From assembly GCA_035713725.1 (NCBI GenBank), contig DASTMZ010000230.1:1-27592 (forward strand): a stretch of DNA of 27,592 nucleotides, read 5' to 3'. Each line of letters begins with the position of its first letter. The first letter of the stretch is position 1. The position numbers and the translations under genes were made by a program. This document shows, one piece after another, positions 21,531 to 27,592 of the stretch. This DNA is from DASQPR01 sp035713725. GTDB taxonomy: Bacteria > Actinomycetota > Actinomycetes > Mycobacteriales > Micromonosporaceae. The notes under the pieces were generated by a model. That model was not told the DNA's origin. It saw only the letters and a program-made list of their open reading frames with translations, and did no database searches.

Positions 21531-21895
21531 ACGGAGCGCTCCCGGTCTTGATCGTCGATGCCGCCAACGTTGTCGGGTCGCGCCCGGACGGCTGGTGGCG
21601 CGACCGGCTGGGTGCTGCCGAGCGGCTACGTGACTCCTTGACGTCGCTCGCCGGCGACCACGAGGTCATCCTGGTCGTCGAGGGTGGAGCCCGGCATCTC
21701 GCTCCGATCGACGAGGTGGAGGTCGTCGCCGCCCCAGGTTCCGGCGACGACGAGATCGTACGGATTGCCGCCGCCAAGTCGGCGAGCGGCCGCGCTGTGG
21801 TGGTCGTGACCGCGGATCGTGAACTGCGGCGGCGGCTGACGGCGATCGGAGCCGAGGTGGCCGGGCCGCGAACGTTGCCGTACGCGAGGCGCTGA
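21527..21895 (+). CDS. NYN-domain (PIN-like) putative ribonuclease
   Basis: A 122-residue single-domain protein. The strand LPVLIVDAANVVGSRPDGWW has the Asp11/Asn14 pattern at the N-terminus of NYN/PIN nucleases. GSGDDEIVRIA supplies Asp74/Asp75, and VVVVTADRELRRRL supplies Asp97, together a plausible metal-binding acidic cluster. Known relatives cut or process RNA; activity here is inference. Start is the GTG at 21527, with GGAGG about 10 bases upstream and overlap with the YcxB-like stop. It is convergent with the deacetylase-glycosyltransferase gene, 13 bases away, with no terminator visible between. Confidence 0.82.
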   Translation: MNGALPVLIVDAANVVGSRPDGWWRDRLGAAERLRDSLTSLAGDHEVILVVEGGARHLAPIDEVEVVAAPGSGDDEIVRIAAAKSASGRAVVVVTADRELRRRLTAIGAEVAGPRTLPYARR

Positions 21896-21908
21896 CACGA
21901 CGGGGTCG

Positions 21909-24116
21909 CTAACGGCGTCTGGAGTCGACTCGTCGCGGCGGCCGTTGTCGCGGTGGTGGCGGTTGTCGCGGTGGTGGCGCCGGACGTCGCAGCCGCGGGT
22001 CCGGAAGGCTTTGGCGGACCGTGGCGGTCGCGAGCACGCCGGTGCGGTGAATGCGATGCCAATGGAGTCGGCCGCCAATCAACGCCATGACGGTCGACTG
22101 AACGACCACGAGATACATGAGCTGTCGGTAGACGATCTGCTGGAACGGAAGCGTCCAAAGGCTTCCCGCGCGTTCCGAGTCCAGATGCAGGGCGTAGTAG
22201 GCGGTCAACGTCTGCAACGCAGCGAACCCGAGCCACACGGCGGCGACCTGTAGCCACGGCAGGAACAACGCGCCGTAGATCGCAAACACGTCGACGGTCG
22301 GCGCGGCCAAGGGCAACAGGATCTGGAAGATAAGCAGGTACGTGAGACCACGGCGGCCGAGCCGTCCGGCGCTGCCGCGCTGCGTGACGGCCTGCCGGTG
22401 CTTCCACATCGCCTGCAGCGTTCCGTAGCACCATCGATAGCGCTGCCGCCACAGCTGCCGGAGGCTCGAGGGCACCTCGGTGAACGCGATCGCGTCCGGA
22501 CGGTAGACGATTCGCCAACCGGCCCGACCGATCGCCATCGTCAGGTCGGTGTCCTCGGCGAGGGTCTGGTCGGAGACTCCGCCGACGCTGGCGAGTGCCG
22601 GCCGACGGAATGCACCGATCGCGCCCGGTACGGTCGGCATGCAACCGGCGACGTCGAACATCCGCCGATCCAGGTTGAACCCGATGACGTATTCCAAGTG
22701 CTGCCAGCGACCGAGTAAACCTCGCCGGTTGGCGACCTTCGTGTTGCCCGACACGGCGCCGACCTCGGGATCGGACAGCGGTTGGACAAGCCGTCCGAGT
22801 GCACGTGGCGTGAACACGGTGTCGCCGTCGACGAGGACCAGAATGTCGTAGCGCGCCACCGAGATTCCGGTGTTCAGAGCGCCCGGCTTGCCGGCGTTCT
22901 CCTGGCTGATGACCCGTACGTTGCGGAACCGCAGTGATCGGACGATCGCCGCGGTTTCATCCGTGGAGCCGTCGTCGACGACGATGACTTCGATGCTCGG
23001 ATAGTCGCTGCGAACAAGAGAGGTCACGGTCGCCGCGATGTTCGCCGCTTCGTTGTAGGCGGCCACCACCACGGACACCCCGCCGAGATGCCGCAACGGT
23101 CGTCGCGCGGTCGTTCGGAACCGTCGCTGATGGGCGGCGGCGAACGCGGCCTGGAGTGGCAACCGCAACACACCGAGCGCCAGCGCGATGGCCAGCAGCA
23201 CCGTCATCGCCGTCGCCGCGCCGTCGCCGATGCGTTGCAACAGCCGCATCACCTGGCCGCGCACGCGCTGGCTCGTCGTGGCACGCGCAGGAGCCGGCAG
23301 GGACAGCGCTTCACTTACCGTGGTGAATCGATAACCGGCTGCCTTCAGACGAGGGATCAGGATCCGAAGGGCGGCAACCGTCTCGGAGCGGTTTCCGCCG
23401 CCGTCATGGAGGAGCACGATCGCGCCCGCGCCATTTGATGGCGTCGCCTCGCGAACGATCGCATCGACCCCGGGCCGCTTCCAGTCAACGCTATCGAGAT
23501 CGGCAATCACGATGAGGTAGCCGGCGCCGGCAACACCGCGCCACGCTGCGAGGTCGCCTGCCCTCACCGCGTCGGGTACCGATGAATAGGGTGGCCGCAT
23601 CAGCCGCGGCGCGATGCCCGTCGCGCTCGCGATGGAGTCTGCCCCCAGCGAGACCTCGATGCGGCGGCGCCACGCTGGGGCGGTGGTGAGGTCCGGATGC
23701 GTGAACGTGTGTACGCCGATCTCGCTGCCCTGGGCAACCACCGCGCGGGCGAGCTCCGGATGCTCGTTGACCTGGCTGCCGATCTCGAAGAACGTCGCGT
23801 GCACGTGATACTTGTCGAGCACGCCAAGGATCTGCGGAGTCCAGCGAGGATCCGGCCCGTCGTCGAACGTCAACGCGATCGTCTTGGCCGGCAACCTGGC
23901 AGACTGCACGCTGTTGCCGGTCAGCCGCAGAACCGGACCGCCGTTCAACACCGTGGCTGGTGCCGCGACCCCGCCGGCCGGAGGCGGCCGCCCGCGACCG
24001 TCACCGCCGGCATTCGTGGCGTACCCATGGAGACAAAGTTCCGCCAGCAACGCAACGAGCAGTAGTCCGACGAGGATCCAATGGGCGCGCGGGCCGCGCG
24101 GCGGCGTGTTGGACAC
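21909..24116 (-). CDS. Polysaccharide deacetylase - glycosyltransferase 2 fusion
   Basis: A 735-residue membrane protein joining two enzymes. Residues 12-30 are a signal anchor. Residues about 78-275 are a NodB-type deacetylase: TFDDGPDP (Asp85/Asp86), HTFTHPDL (His136/His140), RPPYSS and LLHDGGG (about 235-241), with metal ligands intact. After a helix (about 300-320), residues about 345-565 are a processive GT2 with VVVAAYNEA, VDDGSTDET, DGDT (Asp430/Asp432), AEDTDL and QRYRW (558-562), as in hyaluronan, chitin and PNAG synthases. Two to four further membrane helices and a Pro/Arg-rich tail follow. The likely job is to polymerise an N-acetyl-amino sugar and deacetylate the exported polymer, by family knowledge. 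The GTG at 24116 lies 3 bases after the stop of the preceding membrane gene, so it is probably coupled to it. Confidence 0.93.
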   Translation of the reverse strand: MSNTPPRGPRAHWILVGLLLVALLAELCLHGYATNAGGDGRGRPPPAGGVAAPATVLNGGPVLRLTGNSVQSARLPAKTIALTFDDGPDPRWTPQILGVLDKYHVHATFFEIGSQVNEHPELARAVVAQGSEIGVHTFTHPDLTTAPAWRRRIEVSLGADSIASATGIAPRLMRPPYSSVPDAVRAGDLAAWRGVAGAGYLIVIADLDSVDWKRPGVDAIVREATPSNGAGAIVLLHDGGGNRSETVAALRILIPRLKAAGYRFTTVSEALSLPAPARATTSQRVRGQVMRLLQRIGDGAATAMTVLLAIALALGVLRLPLQAAFAAAHQRRFRTTARRPLRHLGGVSVVVAAYNEAANIAATVTSLVRSDYPSIEVIVVDDGSTDETAAIVRSLRFRNVRVISQENAGKPGALNTGISVARYDILVLVDGDTVFTPRALGRLVQPLSDPEVGAVSGNTKVANRRGLLGRWQHLEYVIGFNLDRRMFDVAGCMPTVPGAIGAFRRPALASVGGVSDQTLAEDTDLTMAIGRAGWRIVYRPDAIAFTEVPSSLRQLWRQRYRWCYGTLQAMWKHRQAVTQRGSAGRLGRRGLTYLLIFQILLPLAAPTVDVFAIYGALFLPWLQVAAVWLGFAALQTLTAYYALHLDSERAGSLWTLPFQQIVYRQLMYLVVVQSTVMALIGGRLHWHRIHRTGVLATATVRQSLPDPRLRRPAPPPRQPPPPRQRPPRRVDSRRR
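21944..21979 (-). repeat. Perfect 18-base tandem duplication in the fusion's C-terminal tail
   Basis: GTTGTCGCGGTGGTGGCG occurs twice in a row (21944-21961 and 21962-21979). It adds six codons in frame, giving repeated Pro-Pro-Pro-Arg-Gln units in the tail of the deacetylase-glycosyltransferase. Confidence 0.9.
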
Positions 24117-24119
24117 GGT

Positions 24120-24617
24120 CTACGGGTGGCTGTGGCTGGGTTTGCTGGTCGGTGAGTGTCCGTTGTTCGGATGCGTACGGGTCGGTGACGGGCTGGACGT
24201 CGGACTCGGAGTCGGGTTGCTCGTCGCGCTCGTCGACGTGCCCGTCGGAGATGGGGTCGCGGACGCGTGCGGCGCGGAAGCCGGCCCTTGGGTGCCAACG
24301 TTCGGTTTGTCGGGCTTGGCGTGCAACGGCAATCCGGGCAGTGACGACGTGCCGCCACCGATCAAGGTTGCGACGATCCCGATGAGTAGCAGGAGCGTCA
24401 CGACGCCAAGCCCGGCGCTTGCGGCAATGAGCACCCGGCGCCGCCGGCCGGCGGGATCGGCGAAGATCGTCGCGGCCGCGGAGCGGGCATGTCTGCCCCG
24501 TCCGGGTTCCAGCGTCCCACCACCCTCGTCGTCTCGCCGACCCAGCGTCGCTGGGCACGCAGGTGCCGACCTTCGCCGGGCGTCGTGCAACGGACCGCGC
24601 CCGGAGCGGCGCGGCAC
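24120..24617 (-). CDS. Single-span membrane protein with Ser/Thr/Pro-rich outer tail
   Basis: About 165 residues; family not recognised. A basic cytoplasmic region (about 1-60) ends in AGRRRR, followed by one membrane helix VLIAASAGLGVVTLLLLIGIVATLI (about 62-86). The remaining 78 residues are rich in Pro, Ser, Thr and His (SATPSPTGTSTSATSNPTPS and similar), a typical extracellular wall-spanning stalk that could be O-mannosylated. The GTG at 24617 is the only reasonable start I see and lacks a clear ribosome site, so the N-terminus is uncertain. It lies 3 bases before the polysaccharide synthase fusion and is probably its partner in export or wall attachment; this is inference from position. 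Confidence 0.65.
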   Translation of the reverse strand: MPRRSGRGPLHDARRRSAPACPATLGRRDDEGGGTLEPGRGRHARSAAATIFADPAGRRRRVLIAASAGLGVVTLLLLIGIVATLIGGGTSSLPGLPLHAKPDKPNVGTQGPASAPHASATPSPTGTSTSATSNPTPSPTSSPSPTRTHPNNGHSPTSKPSHSHP

Positions 24618-24693
24618 TCACCGCCGCCTATCCAAGCACAGCGACGACCGCACTGCGAGCATCAGTTGCGCGATGGCCGACCAGTCCACGACC

Positions 24694-24716
24694 TCGTCGA
24701 CGTGCAGTGTCGACGA
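24694..24716. promoter_or_regulatory. Inverted repeat in divergent promoter region
   Basis: TCGTCGAC (24694-24701), spacer GTGCAGT, GTCGACGA (24709-24716): perfect 8-base arms. It sits between the start of the Pro/Ser/Thr membrane gene (minus) and the APH-like gene (plus), where one regulator could act on both directions. Confidence 0.5.
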
Positions 24717-24769
24717 AGCTACGAAATGTGATCGTCACGCCTGCGTATCGCACGACAGAATGTCAGTTC

Positions 24770-25939
24770 ATGAGCGGTCCGGAACGCGGCGATGTGTCGC
24801 CGATGTGGCTCGGCTCGGTGCTTCGTGCCGCTGGCGTGCGGACCGGAACCATTCAGCGGTTGTCAGTCGAGGACACCGGTGCATTCAACTCGCAGACCGT
24901 CCGACTGCGAATCGTTTGGGACGCCGACGCGCCGCAGGTCGCGCCGACGTCGGTCATCCTGAAACGCCCGACCGAGGCGGAGTGGTCGATCGTGGGCGGC
25001 CGCGACGAGGCGACCTTCTACCAACTCGTACGTTCGCTGGCGGATCACCCGCCTGGCATCGTGCCGTGCTACGCGGCCGAGATCGATCCGGTGACGGGCG
25101 GGTCTTTCGTGCTGTTGACGGACGTGGGCGCAACACACGTCGCGCCGATCACCCGGGACGACTCGATCCACCTGGACGGCGTACCCGCGGAGGCGCACGT
25201 GGACTCGATCGTGGACACGCTTGCCGGGATCCACGGGTACTGGTGGGGTCGTACGCCACCGAGCGGGATGATCACCGGTCACTGGAGCGCCGACGATGCG
25301 CGGTTCGACGCGTTCCTTACCCGTCGCCGCGCGGCCTGGAATCGCGTCCGAACCGCGCACGCCGACTTGCTCGGTGCGGACCTGATCGCGTTCTACGACC
25401 GGCTGCTCGCCCGACTACCGCACTACTGGACGCGGAATCTCCGCACGCGGATGGCAGATCGGCGCGACCTCACGATGATCCACGGCGATGCGTACGCCAG
25501 CAACTTCCTCGTGCCGAGGTCCGGCACCGGCGCGACATACCTGCTCGACTGGCAGTCGCCGACCTTCGACATCGGGGCACTGGATCTGGCCAACCTGTGC
25601 GCCACGTTCTGGACCCGTACGCAGCGGAGCGAACACAATCGGGAGCATCGGGTGCTCGCCCGCTATCACCACGGTCTGGTGGCGGGCGGCGTCCGCGGGT
25701 ACGACATGGCAACGCTGTACGACGACTACCGGCGCGCGTTGATCTCGTGGGTACTGGTGCCGGTGCAAGACGCCGGCGACGGATCGGCCACCTCCTATTG
25801 GCGGCCGAAGATGGGCTGCCTCGTGGCGGCGTACCAGGACTGGGACTGCGACCGGTTGATAGCGACGGGCAGTTGGCTGCCGGACAATCGCTCAGATTCC
25901 GATGCGTCAACGGCCACGGCGTCCGACGATCGCCGATAA
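24770..25939 (+). CDS. APH/EcKinase-like phosphotransferase
   Basis: About 389 residues with a protein-kinase-like fold. The N-lobe has the nucleotide-binding strands and probable lysine in TSVILKRPTE, the middle has SFVLLTDVG, and the catalytic loop is MIHGDAYASNFLV (HGD...N), followed by the metal-binding LLDWQSPTFDIGALDLANL. This is the pattern of aminoglycoside-phosphotransferase-family and ecdysteroid-kinase-like enzymes, many of which phosphorylate small alcohols or antibiotics; the substrate here is unknown. I chose the ATG at 24770 (MSGPERGD); a GTG at 24727 is possible. No ribosome site is seen and GAATGT lies six bases before the ATG, so it may be leaderless. The stop overlaps the next ATG by one base (TAATG), so the TMEM175 gene is coupled to it. 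Confidence 0.85.
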   Translation: MSGPERGDVSPMWLGSVLRAAGVRTGTIQRLSVEDTGAFNSQTVRLRIVWDADAPQVAPTSVILKRPTEAEWSIVGGRDEATFYQLVRSLADHPPGIVPCYAAEIDPVTGGSFVLLTDVGATHVAPITRDDSIHLDGVPAEAHVDSIVDTLAGIHGYWWGRTPPSGMITGHWSADDARFDAFLTRRRAAWNRVRTAHADLLGADLIAFYDRLLARLPHYWTRNLRTRMADRRDLTMIHGDAYASNFLVPRSGTGATYLLDWQSPTFDIGALDLANLCATFWTRTQRSEHNREHRVLARYHHGLVAGGVRGYDMATLYDDYRRALISWVLVPVQDAGDGSATSYWRPKMGCLVAAYQDWDCDRLIATGSWLPDNRSDSDASTATASDDRR

Positions 25940-26562
25940 TGCATTCGATGAATGACACCGGCCGCACCGAGACGTTCAGCGACGGCGTCATGGCCATCGC
26001 CATCACCCTGCTTGTCCTCGATTTGACCGTGCCCTCGCGGGCAGCGTTGGGTGACGAGTCGCTGGCTCACGCGCTCGGCCTGCAATGGCCACAGTTCGCC
26101 GCGTATGTGACGAGCTTCCTCGTGATCGGCATCATCTGGGTGAACCACCACACGACGTTCCGACTGATCCGAAGCGTCGACCGCATGATGCTGTTCCTCA
26201 ATCTGTTGTTGCTGCTGTTCATCGCGGCGATCCCATTTACGACATCGCTGATCGCGGAATACCTGACCGCGGGCGGCCGCGACGCGCGTACCGCCGCGAT
26301 CGTCTACTCCGTGGCGATGCTGGCGATGTCGGTCAGTTTCGGCGCGCTATTCGTCTATGTCGTACGACATCCGGCGCTGCTCGAGCCCGAGGTGGATCCG
26401 TCGGTGCTGCGCGCGTCGATCCGGCGGTTCACGCTGATCGGCTTAGCGCTCTACGCGGCAACCGTCATCGTCGCGTTGTTCAGCGCGCCGGCCTGTCTTG
26501 TGCTGCAATTCCTGATCGCGCTCTACTACTGCTTCGAACAGATCCGCAGCCGCTCGGTCTGA
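25939..26562 (+). CDS. TMEM175-family (DUF1211) potassium-channel-like membrane protein
   Basis: A 207-residue membrane protein. The first helix carries the family signature RTETFSDGVMAIAITLLVLDL, matching the conserved R-F-S-D motif of TMEM175 channels, in which this helix lines the pore. Five further hydrophobic segments follow (FAAYVTSFLVIGIIWVNHH, MLFLNLLLLLFIAAIPFTTSL, AIVYSVAMLAMSVSFGALFVYVV, FTLIGLALYAATVIVALF, and CLVLQFLIALYYCF), giving the six helices of bacterial members, which assemble as tetramers. Bacterial TMEM175 proteins conduct K+ leak currents. The ATG at 25939 overlaps the preceding TAA; a second ATG at 25948 is possible. Linked in a probable operon with a kinase-like enzyme and a sigma factor. 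Confidence 0.9.
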   Translation: MHSMNDTGRTETFSDGVMAIAITLLVLDLTVPSRAALGDESLAHALGLQWPQFAAYVTSFLVIGIIWVNHHTTFRLIRSVDRMMLFLNLLLLLFIAAIPFTTSLIAEYLTAGGRDARTAAIVYSVAMLAMSVSFGALFVYVVRHPALLEPEVDPSVLRASIRRFTLIGLALYAATVIVALFSAPACLVLQFLIALYYCFEQIRSRSV

Positions 26563-26599
26563 CGGGCCGCACAACGCATCCGTGCCGCCGAGAGTCTTA

Positions 26600-27130
26600 A
26601 TGGACGTGAGAGAGCGCAACGCGCGCAGCGAATTCGAGGCGTTCGCAGCCGCCGAGATCGACGGATTGCTGCGCTATGCGGTGATGCTGACCGGCGACCG
26701 GGAACTCGCTCGCGACCTGGTCCAGGACGTGATGCTCAAGGCCTTCGCGCAGTGGGGCCGGGTCGGTAGCGCCGATCAGCCACGGCTCTACGTACGCAAG
26801 ATGGTGACTCACGCGTTCCTCTCGTGGCGCCGGCGTCGCTCGGTTCGCAGCGTGGTGTTCGACCGAGACGGCGTGCCAAGCGTCGGTTCGATCGCGGACC
26901 ACGCGTCGGCGGTGGTCGACCACGACGACGTGTGGCGGCGACTGTCGAGGCTGCCGCGCCAGCAGCGGGTCGTCCTCGTGTTGCGCTATTACGAGCGCCT
27001 GACGGACAACGAAATCGCTGCGGTGCTCGGCTGTTCGCCGGGCACGGTCCGGGGCTACGCCTCGAGAGCGTTGGCCACGCTACGGCTCGATCTCGCTCCC
27101 GACCCGCGACTAACCGTGGAGACGTCATGA
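26600..27130 (+). CDS. SigE-family ECF-type RNA polymerase sigma factor
   Basis: About 176 residues. Region 2 is FEAFAAAEIDGLLRYAVMLTGDRELARDLVQDVMLKAFAQWGRV, with the core-binding and -10 recognition helices. Region 4 is RLSRLPRQQRVVLVLRYYERLTDNEIAAVLGCSPGTVRGYASRALATLR, containing the -35 recognition helix. Length and the YAVMLTGD and PRLYVRKMVTHAFLSWRRRR segments are typical of the actinobacterial SigE-family (SigE-like, small) sigma factors. The start is uncertain: ATG 26600 is given; GTG 26582 would add six residues. Its stop overlaps the ATG of the next membrane protein by four bases (ATGA), the usual place of an anti-sigma or sensor partner. It lies 37 bases after the TMEM175 gene. Confidence 0.93.
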   Translation: MDVRERNARSEFEAFAAAEIDGLLRYAVMLTGDRELARDLVQDVMLKAFAQWGRVGSADQPRLYVRKMVTHAFLSWRRRRSVRSVVFDRDGVPSVGSIADHASAVVDHDDVWRRLSRLPRQQRVVLVLRYYERLTDNEIAAVLGCSPGTVRGYASRALATLRLDLAPDPRLTVETS

Positions 27131-27592
27131 ACGCCGAACAGATGCTGACCGACACGTTCGTTCGCCACGAGCACCTGGCGCCGGACGCCGCCGCGGTGCT
27201 GACCGATATCCACGAGCATCTCGACACTCCGCCGCGCCGTCGGCTCTCGACACTCGTCGCCGCGGTCGCCGTCGCTGTTGCGGTCGCTGGGACGGCAATC
27301 GCCGCGACGGTAATCCTCGGTCCGGCCGCGCCGGCGCCGTCCGATCGGCCGACCCCGGCGTACGTCACGACCGCCGACGACCGGGTCAGCCAGTTCGGTG
27401 TGCCGGTCGGCGGGCGCTTTGTCGATCGGAACCACGGCTTCGTCGTCCTCGAGCGGTGTCCGTACTCGTACCACACCCCGCTCGCGGCCGGCGATCCGCG
27501 CTACGGCGTGCCATGTACGGATGTGCTCGAGGCGACGTCCGACGGCGGCAAGACGTACCACGAGCGAGCGCTGCCGACCATGCCCGAGGCGT
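27127..27592 (+). CDS. Membrane-anchored protein with an Asp-box, partner of the sigma factor (3' end outside window)
   Basis: At least 155 residues, cut by the right edge. Residues 1-40 are a short cytoplasmic segment (MNAEQMLTDTFVRHEHLAPD, ending PPRRRL), residues about 41-66 are one membrane helix (STLVAAVAVAVAVAGTAIAATVIL), and the rest is extracellular. ATSDGGKTY (136-144) is an Asp-box like those of BNR/sialidase-type beta-propellers, and Cys111 and Cys130 could form a disulfide. The short cytoplasmic part is much smaller than a zinc-type anti-sigma domain and has no HxxxCxxC, so it may be an anti-sigma of another kind or just a sensor or target. It overlaps the sigma factor stop by four bases, implying co-translation. 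Confidence 0.8.
   Translation, partial: MNAEQMLTDTFVRHEHLAPDAAAVLTDIHEHLDTPPRRRLSTLVAAVAVAVAVAGTAIAATVILGPAAPAPSDRPTPAYVTTADDRVSQFGVPVGGRFVDRNHGFVVLERCPYSYHTPLAAGDPRYGVPCTDVLEATSDGGKTYHERALPTMPEA

Noticed and set aside
21012..21895. Toxin-antitoxin pair for the coupled YcxB-like/NYN genes
   Set aside because: The first protein has a membrane hairpin and is unlike known antitoxins; overlap alone is not evidence of toxicity. Kept as an open pairing instead.
23812..26562. A 916-codon plus-strand open frame running from within the deacetylase fusion to the end of the TMEM175 gene
   Set aside because: Only its last 207 codons (TMEM175) are real; the rest is antisense to the fusion and its partner and out of frame with the APH-like kinase.

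Overview
The window is high-GC DNA from an actinomycete-type bacterium (Actinomycetota). The signs are strong G/C bias at third codon positions, frequent GTG starts, several genes that look leaderless with a TANNNT hexamer about 6 bases before the start, a furA-katG pair of the mycobacterial/streptomycete type, a luciferase-like (possibly F420-dependent) oxidoreductase, a DesK-type two-component pair and a SigE-family sigma factor. I cannot name the genus. I see no tRNA, rRNA, insertion sequence, integrase, phage gene or CRISPR array, so this looks like ordinary chromosome.

Layout. 1-1828 (minus): katG (cut by the left edge) behind its regulator furA. 1861-2793 (minus): a 3-hydroxyisobutyrate-dehydrogenase-like enzyme, divergent from a SpoU/TrmH RNA methyltransferase (2890-3708, plus). 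3740-4717 (minus): an HTH regulator fused to a GNAT acetyltransferase, divergent from a luciferase-like oxidoreductase (4856-5773). 5914-13610 is a carbohydrate block: a very large secreted GH92 mannosidase-like enzyme (minus), a divergent LacI regulator with striking palindromes in between, then a GH15 glucoamylase/trehalase-family enzyme. 13634-17579: a response regulator and DesK-type histidine kinase (minus), divergent from a 57-residue membrane protein, an ABC ATPase and an ABC permease. 17672-21895: a PPOX-family flavoprotein, an AlkA-type DNA glycosylase, a small ABM-type protein, a 14-helix MFS exporter, and a coupled YcxB-like/NYN-domain pair. 21909-24617 (minus): a polysaccharide deacetylase-glycosyltransferase fusion behind a Ser/Thr/Pro-tailed membrane protein. 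24770-27592 (plus): an APH-like kinase, a TMEM175-type channel, a SigE-family sigma factor and a membrane protein cut by the right edge.

How the genes may work together. FurA probably represses itself and katG and releases them under oxidative stress. The LacI protein probably controls the secreted GH92 enzyme and itself. The two-component pair probably controls the divergent ABC exporter through an inverted repeat in the shared promoter region. The deacetylase-glycosyltransferase fusion and its neighbour probably make and trim an extracellular amino-sugar polymer. The four plus-strand genes at the right end are tightly packed (overlaps of 1 and 4 bases, one gap of 37 bases) and may be one operon. 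That group is the least conventional in the window. Most of the remainder is recognisable, and I found no clear-cut new defence or mobile system.
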